Positions 58,824 through 64,000 of a stretch of DNA of 64,000 nucleotides are shown here, piece by piece. Numbering within the stretch: position 1 is the first letter of the stretch; every line of letters begins with the position of its first letter. The notes beneath the pieces are model-generated. The model searched no databases and had not been told where the DNA came from. It was given only the letters and a program-made list of their open reading frames with translations. This DNA comes from Sulfobacillus harzensis. GTDB lineage: Bacteria; Bacillota; Sulfobacillia; Sulfobacillales; Sulfobacillaceae. The position numbers and the translations under genes were made by a program. The stretch covers positions 18,750 through 82,749 of the forward strand of contig NZ_JABBVZ010000007.1 in NCBI RefSeq assembly GCF_012933365.1, read 5' to 3'.

Positions 58824-59287
58824 AAAAATGGCTTTGGGTTTTCGGCGTCATTGCCATTGCAGCCTTCGATCTATGGAGTGCGGATCTCGCTGCTGAGACG
58901 CTGCCGTTTGCGACCCCGGTTCCCGTGTGGGGGCATGTCCTACGGTGGGAACTGATTCATAATCGGGGCGCCATGCTGGGATTGGGCGGGAACCACCCGG
59001 CGCTGATTACGATCCTCGGTATTCTTGGAGTCGCCCTCTTAACCGTGGCCGCTTGGCGCTGGCCGCGTTACGGCGCGCCTTTGGCGATGATGACTGGTGG
59101 GGCGGTAGGCAATGTGATGAGTCGGCTGATTTACGGGCACGTCACTGATTTTATCCGCGTTTTTGGCTATCCTGGCATCTTTAATCTAGCCGATGTGTTT
59201 CTCCGGGTCGGCGTGATCTGGCTGGTCATTCAGTTCTTCCTCGTGGGTCGGCAAGTGGCTCCCAAGGCAACCCGGGAAACGTCCTAG
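58820..59287 (+). CDS. lspA: Signal peptidase II
   Basis: Membrane aspartic peptidase of 155 residues that removes signal peptides from prolipoproteins. Four hydrophobic segments are visible. The conserved NRGAMLG (residues 48-54) corresponds to the NxGAaFG block. The two catalytic Asp are Asp110 in HVTDFI and Asp125 in FNLADV. The N-terminal DxxTK motif is not obvious, so this is a somewhat divergent copy. ATG at 58820 overlaps the MFS stop. The window encodes at least two lipoproteins (6964 and 33390) that would need such an enzyme, but a housekeeping copy may exist elsewhere. Confidence 0.88.
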   Translation: MKKWLWVFGVIAIAAFDLWSADLAAETLPFATPVPVWGHVLRWELIHNRGAMLGLGGNHPALITILGILGVALLTVAAWRWPRYGAPLAMMTGGAVGNVMSRLIYGHVTDFIRVFGYPGIFNLADVFLRVGVIWLVIQFFLVGRQVAPKATRETS

Positions 59288-59298
59288 GCGAAGACGGG

Positions 59299-59320
59299 GG
59301 CGCCGAGACAAAGCGGCGCC
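59299..59320 (+). terminator. Stem-loop after lspA
   Basis: Perfect 7-bp stem GGCGCCG/CGGCGCC with an 8-base loop, 11 bases after the lspA stop, followed by TTCGTTCATT. It is a probable terminator of the MFS-lspA operon. Confidence 0.65.
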
Positions 59321-59494
59321 TTCGTTCATTGGCTGGGAGTTTTGAGCCAGCGTGCCGCAATGGGGATGGCGGCTTTTTTGAGCACGGTATATAGGACAAC
59401 GCCGTCCTACAAGAGTCCGCACGTCATTCAGGGATCCTGGCGGTACTCCCGACAATTGAACCTGGACATGCACTGGCTGCAAATAAGGAGGGGT

Positions 59495-59570
59495 ATCCGG
59501 ATTTTGTGATTGATCGCTCCGTCTTGGGAACCTTCTTCATGCGGAGGCAAATCCGGATTATGTGATTGAT
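59495..59570. repeat. 20-base direct repeat pair
   Basis: ATCCGGATTTTGTGATTGAT (59495-59514) and ATCCGGATTATGTGATTGAT (59551-59570) differ at one base and are 36 bases apart. Each starts with the palindrome ATCCGGAT. The same 8-base palindrome occurs at 62651-62658 near the insertion-sequence end. They may be footprints of a mobile element or a binding-site pair. Confidence 0.6.
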
Positions 59571-59749
59571 TCGGCCGCCTGCTTGGCCGACGTCACGAAT
59601 CCGAGGATAGCAATCCTTAATGCACATACGGGCCGGTTAGTCCTTTATTCGCATCGTTAAGCAAATGGCCGCACGCGGTGGTGGCCAAAAGGCTCAGATC
59701 CTTCAAAAGAAGCCTCAGCCCCCGTATCTCAGGAATCGTGGCATCGCGG

Positions 59750-59760
59750 TATACTGTATA
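59750..59760 (+). promoter_or_regulatory. hicBA -10 with palindromic operator
   Basis: TATACTGTATA is palindromic around its central base, and its first six bases form a -10 element. A HicB-type antitoxin bound here would repress its own operon. No clear -35 is seen. Confidence 0.5.
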
Positions 59761-59782
59761 GAAAGAGGAGGGAGCGCGAGCC

Positions 59783-60004
59783 ATGACCCATCCGGTACGA
59801 TTTACGGCAGCCATCACGCGCGAGGGGCAGTGGTACGTCGCTCGCTGTTTAGAAGTGGAAGTGGCGAGCCAAGGGGAATCGCTGGACCAGGCCCTCGATA
59901 ATCTTCGGGAAGCCTTGGAATTGTACTTTGAGGACGTGGACCTGACGGAGTTGCCCGTGACACCGATTTTGGCGCCGGTGACGGTCGAGCTGCCGCAACC
60001 ATGA
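59783..60004 (+). CDS. hicB: HicB-family antitoxin
   Basis: A 73-residue protein with the HicB fold pattern: RFTAAITREGQWYVARCLE, then ASQGESLDQALDNLREALEL. It neutralises the HicA toxin encoded next. It is short, lacking the C-terminal DNA-binding extension present in longer HicB proteins, so any DNA binding must come from elsewhere in the chain or complex. AGAGGAGGG precedes the ATG. The stop overlaps hicA (ATGA). The antitoxin-first order is the less common one. Confidence 0.9.
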   Translation: MTHPVRFTAAITREGQWYVARCLEVEVASQGESLDQALDNLREALELYFEDVDLTELPVTPILAPVTVELPQP

Positions 60005-60222
60005 GTCCACGCACGCCAATCCTGTCGGGACAGCAAGTCGCCACCGCTTTGGGACGCGCGGGGTTCGTGGCGGTAAGCCAACGGGGCAGTCACCTAAAGC
60101 TCCGCCATCCCGATGGGCGCACGGCCATTGTGCCTATGCACCATGAGCTAGCTCAGGGGACTCTACACTCGATATTGCGGCAAAGCCACTTGACGCTGCA
60201 AGAACTGCAAGACTTGTTGTAA
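60001..60222 (+). CDS. hicA: HicA-family mRNA interferase toxin
   Basis: A 73-residue double-stranded-RNA-binding-like toxin. The catalytic His31 lies in QRGSHLKLRHPDG, and the sequence opens with LSGQQVATALGRAGF, the family N terminus. HicA cleaves mRNA and arrests growth until HicB is restored. The start overlaps hicB by 4 bases. Both lengths are normal and no defect is seen. Confidence 0.9.
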   Translation: MSPRTPILSGQQVATALGRAGFVAVSQRGSHLKLRHPDGRTAIVPMHHELAQGTLHSILRQSHLTLQELQDLL

Positions 60223-60560
60223 CTGGTTTGCTATCGCTGCTTGCGGCCTGCGCGCCGTGAGGGCGGGCCGCTAAAAGCAGCTTGCGGAGCTCTTGGGGGC
60301 GAATACGCCACAAGGAATTCAGCCATCCGCTGTTGAACCCCACGCACACTCGGCGGGATTCACGACCACTCTTACGCTGACCGTGCCCGCGCGGGCGACC
60401 GTTACATGGCAACAGGCCGGACATCTCCACCAGGACATTATCCCGCGTCGACAAATGACCCTGGGTCAGTCCAACGGAGTAACGCCCACCCAATGGGTAG
60501 ACCCCATTGCGGACAGGACGGAACGGCCACACAGGTTCCCAACTACTCGGAGGTGAACTC
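60223..60560. other. Gene-free stretch after hicA
   Basis: About 340 bases with no supportable gene. Open frames on both strands are present but have no ribosome site or recognised motif. The ribosome site of the following small membrane gene lies at its end. Confidence 0.5.
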
Positions 60561-60725
60561 ATGATCCCGGGTTTCGTGCTCATCATCCTTATTGTGCTCT
60601 TTGTCATCGTTCCATGGATTATCCAGTGGGTCATGACGCTACAAAATGCTCGTCGGGTCGAGGAACTCGAGCATCAAGTCCGACAGCTACAGGACCAACT
60701 CGATGTTGTCTTAGGTAAAGATTGA
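60561..60725 (+). CDS. Small membrane protein with coiled-coil tail
   Basis: A 54-residue protein: one membrane helix (about residues 4-24, FVLIILIVLFVIVPWIIQW) followed by a charged heptad-like helix containing VEELEHQVRQLQDQL. The layout is like PspB or similar one-helix scaffold proteins, but no family is claimed. GGAGGTGAACTC places a good ribosome site before the ATG. It lies between two toxin-antitoxin-like loci. Confidence 0.65.
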   Translation: MIPGFVLIILIVLFVIVPWIIQWVMTLQNARRVEELEHQVRQLQDQLDVVLGKD

Positions 60726-60840
60726 AAAGACACGGTGGCCCGGGGGAATCCGATCCGCTACCGGACATATGGGGGCGAGAGTCCCGCAGGGTGCCACTGA
60801 AGATGTCGAACGGTTGTGTTCGGCCGTCCCAGCACCGGGA

Positions 60841-60849
60841 TGCTATACT
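60841..60849 (+). promoter_or_regulatory. Extended -10 promoter of the second toxin-antitoxin-like pair
   Basis: TGCTATACT, the same extended -10 sequence as at 48466, lies 23 bases before the ATG at 60873. No -35 is seen at the usual distance. Confidence 0.45.
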
Positions 60850-60872
60850 ACGATCAAGTGGAGGTGGCTCTC

Positions 60873-61127
60873 ATGGCGGTCGAACGCGAAGAGATTCAAC
60901 GCCTCATCGAAACGATTCCCCCAGAACGCTTGCCCATGCTCGACCGTATCGTACGCTGGCTAGCCAGTGAGGGCGGTGGGCGAGAACTGATTTGGGATCC
61001 AGACGAAGTCGCCTTGATCCGCGACATCGTTGCGCATGGAAACAACGAGCGGTTTTTCGGCGCCGACGAGGCCGACCGCTACCTCAGGTATTTGGCCGGC
61101 CACGACGAGACGACGCCTGAACGCTGA
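60873..61127 (+). CDS. Putative antitoxin of a type II-like pair
   Basis: An 84-residue acidic protein. The N-terminal helix EREEIQRLIETIPPERL is like the start of several small antitoxins, and the C-terminal half (IWDPDEVALIRDI) is acidic. GGAGG lies 8 bases before the ATG. It shares one base (TGATG) with the following basic protein. The pairing and sizes suggest antitoxin and toxin, but no named family is certain. Confidence 0.6.
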   Translation: MAVEREEIQRLIETIPPERLPMLDRIVRWLASEGGGRELIWDPDEVALIRDIVAHGNNERFFGADEADRYLRYLAGHDETTPER

Positions 61128-61465
61128 TGTCGCGCATCCGATTTGCTCGGCGTGCTCTGCAGGATTTGTGGGACTACGACCGCTGGCGCGGGCACCCCAA
61201 CCAGGGGTGGGATCCGGTCGCCATCGTGTTGCGCCAGACGATCAGCGTCTATCTCGAACGCTTTCCGACGTACGATGATTTGCCCTTTCGCGCCATTACG
61301 ATCTGGGATGAGCTAAATGGACGCCTGATGGACATCGAGCTGAAGCGGGTCCTCATCGCCTTTCGCGGAAAAAAGTTCCGTGTGTACGTGGGACCAGGCG
61401 TGGACCCTGCGGAGCTTTTAGTTTGGCGTATTCGTCATCCCCGACAACGTCCCATTGAAGAGTAG
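61127..61465 (+). CDS. Putative toxin, ParE/RelE-like start
   Basis: A basic 112-residue protein that opens with RIRFARRALQDLWDYDRW, resembling the first strand and helix of ParE/RelE toxins, and ends in RVLIAFRGKKFRVYV and VWRIRHPRQRP. The middle part, with RQTISVYLERFPTYDDL, does not match the usual family. It is coupled to the preceding acidic gene. A toxin role is inferred from pairing, charge and the start motif. Confidence 0.55.
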   Translation: MSRIRFARRALQDLWDYDRWRGHPNQGWDPVAIVLRQTISVYLERFPTYDDLPFRAITIWDELNGRLMDIELKRVLIAFRGKKFRVYVGPGVDPAELLVWRIRHPRQRPIEE

Positions 61466-61924
61466 TCCGGGATGGCTCGATGTGTGGGCCGCTGGGCCGC
61501 GGGGCCCCCTCGTCGTTGTTCATCACCGGGAAAGAATGCCCCTGCCGGCTTTACCGTCCATGCTGCGGTCCGGGACAGACCAACCTCGCTGCCATTCTTA
61601 AAATAGACGGTCGAAGCCGTCCATGGTTCGTGTGCGACAGGGCGGGCATGTCGCTGTTATCGGACGATCCCGGGAACCTGCATCGTGCAATAGTTCTTAG
61701 GATCAATAGCCGGGTAATGGGGGCGATACTGCATTAAGGGTCCGGCACGACGGAGCCGTATAATCCCTCACTCGCGCCTTGAAATTAGCAATGCCACTAC
61801 GGGGGATCTACATCGGGTCGGTTCGGTACAATTTGGTCGAGCGGTTGGTTATCAAACAATTTTTGTGGCGACACATACCCACCACCCACGGCGTTTAGTC
61901 AAATGAGGAGGATACCTACTCCTC
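61466..61924. other. Gene-free stretch
   Basis: About 460 bases without a supportable gene. One open frame (61480-61737) is Cys-rich at its start but has no ribosome site and no recognised family. No terminator or clear promoter is visible. Confidence 0.45.
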
Positions 61925-61972
61925 GTGGAGTTGATACACCTCTCGCTGGTTGGCGGAAAGAAGGCAGCGATT

Positions 61973-62616
61973 GTGAGTCGTCAGAAATACTTGTTGGCAG
62001 GGGCGATCGGTTCGGTCGCCGTAGCGATCGGGATCATATGGCGGGACCGAGCGCCCTCACGTCCGCCGACGTTGAGCGCGGAATATCATATTCTGGTCGA
62101 GAGCGTCCACCTACAAATCATTAAGGGCCAAGCGAATAATGGGTTCAACGTTGTCGGCGGCCGTCCGCTGGTTCCCATCGACATGGCCTACAGCATTACC
62201 CTCAAAAACGATACAGCCTATCCGTTGGAGGTTATCAAGCCCCGCATGCAGGCGCAACCGATACTACGGCGCACCTTTCAGCGTGAGGATGGCTATGATG
62301 TCTTCACACATCCTACGCAACTACTCAGAAGTTTTGGCGGCATGTTATGTACGTCCTGCTCAAGCCCGATCGGTCAAGCACCTTGATGCTGAAATATGAG
62401 CTCGGCTACCCCGTTGCGACTCAACACGCACCAGCCTTGACGCCCGGCGCTTTGGCCAAAATACAACAAGACGCCCTGAATGCCGTTCTTGGTCTTACCA
62501 TCGTCGCAGCTCGGCCTGCCAACATACGATATTATTTTCCTCCGCGTCCCCCTGTAGCTCTGGCCAAGGGAGCGCCATCGGACGTTCTACATCTGGACCT
62601 TGGCCACAAACACTAG
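61973..62616 (+). pseudogene. Frameshifted membrane-anchored or exported protein
   Basis: Two frames join into one product. The first part, from GTG 61973 (8 bases after AGAAGG), has a signal-anchor LLAGAIGSVAVAIGII and a beta-rich body to about QLLRSF, then runs into TGA at 62384. The second frame continues with YVLLKPDRSSTLMLKYEL and ends at 62616. The frames overlap near 62320-62347, consistent with a single-base indel there. The family is not recognised. A start at GTG 61925 is possible. Confidence 0.55.
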
Positions 62617-62800
62617 CCGAGGCTTAAGGAAATAGTCTCTCGGTATTTAATCCGGATAAGCTGGGGATTTGCCAGTAATTAACTGGAAGCGCGGGTGCAA
62701 GAGATCAAGCCCATGGAGTGGCTGAGCTCAGAGCATGGCAAACCAGACGATGCGCCGCAGGGTCCACGGGCATCGCGCGTCGAGCGATGGGCGCCGCTTC

Positions 62801-64000
62801 TTAAGCCGTCGTCAGCATCGACCGGAGGTCGAGTGGCTGGGCCTGATACCAGGCATCCAGGTGTTGGCACATGGCGATGCCATAGAGACGGATGGTCCAC
62901 ATCATGGTGCTCCGATGTTTGCCCGCGGCCAAGCCAAAATCTTCTTTGACGCGCTTATTGCTGCGCTCGCAACTGGTGCGACGATTGTACACCGCCGCCC
63001 ACGCCGCGCTATCCCGGGCCACCGGGGGGAACAAGCGGGGATTGCGTTTCGTCTCCACCTGGACGCAGCGCCCGTAAGGCGACGAGGAACATGGCGTGTC
63101 ACAGGTTACCACCCCTTTGACCACCAGCGGACAGAGATATTTCCGCCGACCGCGGGTATAGTCATAGCCCCGATCTTTCATGGGCAAGCCCTTGCGGCAG
63201 ATGGGGACACCCGTCGCCGAATAGGTGATCTCCTCCGGCCGCACGCCCGTGCGGCGGGTGCTCCGGTCGTTCAAATCAATAAACGCCCGGATTTGGTGGG
63301 CCTGTAGATAGTCATAGATGGGCCGCGCGTCATGCGCGGCATCCAAAATCGCGGTGCGCCAGGTGTAGCCGGGAAAGCGGTCGGCGAACTCCTGGGCACT
63401 CACCACCCAGGAGACCGCATCATGGCGAGAGGCCCGCTGGAGCCGCGGGTACACCGGCAGGTCGTGCGGGCTGTCGGCCGCCACCAACGTATACACGTGA
63501 TAGCCGAAGAAGTACGTGTTGCGATAGCTGTCCCAGCCCATGTCGCAATCCGGCTGGGAATAGAGGCGGGCACACCGACAGGGCGTTCGGCCGCGAGCCC
63601 GACAATCGCACAGGCGTTGGCTACGGACTTGAGCCGCGGTTACCAGGGGCATGCCGTCCCCCGCCAGCGTCAGACTTTGTGGGTTGCCGAGTAATCCGGC
63701 CTCGGCCGAGACGGCCAGAAACTGCGCTTGAAACAGGTGGAGTAGCCGGTCGAACGGCTGGGCGCGATGCGTGGACCGTTTGGCCAGCTGCGCCAGCAGC
63801 TGAGCAATTTTGCTCAGGCCTTTGGTCGGGGCTTTCTGGCCTTTCTTGCCGCCGGGGATCTTCTTGCGATTGAGCCGCCGGCGGGGCGAGCGATGGACGG
63901 TCCCCGCCGCCCAGAGGCGGCGGAAAAACCCATAGAAGGTGCCCACGCCGGGGGTATGCCCGTATTCAAACCCACTGAGGACCGCATACAAGGGACAGCG
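62801..64000 (-). CDS. DDE transposase, 5' end outside the window
   Basis: A transposase of at least 399 residues; its frame is still open at base 64000. Candidate acidic catalytic residues are in LAGDGMPL, LDAAHDARPI and RTSCERSNKRVKEDFG, the last with the Glu-Arg context of IS4/IS5-type DDE enzymes. A Cys-rich CDCRARGRTPCRC motif lies between. The exact insertion-sequence family is not certain. It is intact as far as seen and reads toward the frameshifted gene. Confidence 0.85.
   Translation of the reverse strand, partial: RCPLYAVLSGFEYGHTPGVGTFYGFFRRLWAAGTVHRSPRRRLNRKKIPGGKKGQKAPTKGLSKIAQLLAQLAKRSTHRAQPFDRLLHLFQAQFLAVSAEAGLLGNPQSLTLAGDGMPLVTAAQVRSQRLCDCRARGRTPCRCARLYSQPDCDMGWDSYRNTYFFGYHVYTLVAADSPHDLPVYPRLQRASRHDAVSWVVSAQEFADRFPGYTWRTAILDAAHDARPIYDYLQAHQIRAFIDLNDRSTRRTGVRPEEITYSATGVPICRKGLPMKDRGYDYTRGRRKYLCPLVVKGVVTCDTPCSSSPYGRCVQVETKRNPRLFPPVARDSAAWAAVYNRRTSCERSNKRVKEDFGLAAGKHRSTMMWTIRLYGIAMCQHLDAWYQAQPLDLRSMLTTA
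62801..64000 (-). mobile_element. Part of an insertion sequence
   Basis: The transposase marks an insertion sequence whose 3' end lies somewhere between 62617 and 62800 and whose other end is outside the window. The terminal inverted repeats could not be fixed because only one end is visible. Confidence 0.7.

Larger units (their letters stand above)
59321..59782. other. Gene-free stretch before hicBA
   Basis: About 460 bases without a supportable gene. It contains a pair of 20-base direct repeats and, at its end, the hicBA promoter. Open frames here are short, lack ribosome sites and match nothing recognised. It may be a remnant of an insertion. Confidence 0.5.

Noticed and set aside
59495..59570. 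The direct repeats as a CRISPR array
   Set aside because: Only two copies, 20 bases long, with no further repeats and no cas genes.
60134..60634. A 166-residue minus-strand frame across hicA and the following gap
   Set aside because: It overlaps hicA and the small membrane gene and shows no recognised domain or ribosome site.
61480..61737. An 85-residue Cys-containing open frame
   Set aside because: No ribosome site, no family, and unconvincing composition; left as a gene-free stretch.
62735..63307. A 190-residue plus-strand frame over the transposase
   Set aside because: It is the complement frame of the DDE transposase, which has catalytic motifs on the other strand.

Overview
The window looks like chromosomal DNA of a Gram-positive, Sulfobacillus-like member of the Bacillota. 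This rests on remembered resemblance of the proteins, strong GGAGG ribosome sites, frequent GTG and TTG starts, and moderately high GC; no search was run. Nearly all of it is accessory catabolism, packed in short operons each with its own regulator and transporter. No rRNA, tRNA, CRISPR array or phage genes were seen.

Bases 1-18750 form a sugar-acid and hydroxyacid region: a truncated HpcH/HpaI aldolase, two 2-hydroxyacid dehydrogenases, a LarA-like protein, a DeoR regulator, a Liv-type ABC importer with a fused LivM-LivG protein, an enolase-superfamily dehydratase, a FAH-family hydrolase, hydroxypyruvate isomerase, two beta-hydroxyacid dehydrogenases, an SDR, two ACS-type MFS carriers and a LacI regulator.

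Bases 18848-29231 are a divergent island under an IclR regulator. One arm encodes PyrK, PyrD, an N-carbamoyl amino acid hydrolase, an ornithine cyclodeaminase homologue and PyrE. The other encodes an MFS carrier, a dihydroorotase-like amidohydrolase, an MmgE/PrpD protein and an asparaginase-fold protein with a changed active site. Without PyrB, CarAB or PyrF, the set reads best as orotate or dihydroorotate breakdown to aspartate.

Bases 30449-45319 hold a proline and hydroxyproline-peptide system. A FadR-type regulator shares an operator with a prolyl-oligopeptidase-like peptidase. Then come a peptide-binding lipoprotein, an Xaa-Pro peptidase, an APC permease, and enzymes for every step from trans-4-hydroxy-L-proline to 2-oxoglutarate.

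Bases 45526-45771 hold the most striking item: an 81-residue glutaredoxin-like gene with an in-frame TGA at the first redox-cysteine position. A stem-loop with bacterial SECIS geometry follows, so it is a candidate selenoprotein.

Bases 45800-59300 are mixed: a hydroxybutyrate-type SDR, ArsR-family regulators, an MFS exporter behind a leader-peptide/terminator attenuator, a MetE-like enzyme under a SAM-I riboswitch, an APC permease with a class III aminotransferase, an orphan DNA methyltransferase, and an MFS gene coupled to lspA. Bases 59300-64000 are a decaying, mobile end: hicBA, a second toxin-antitoxin-like pair, a frameshifted exported protein, short direct repeats, and a DDE transposase running off the window.
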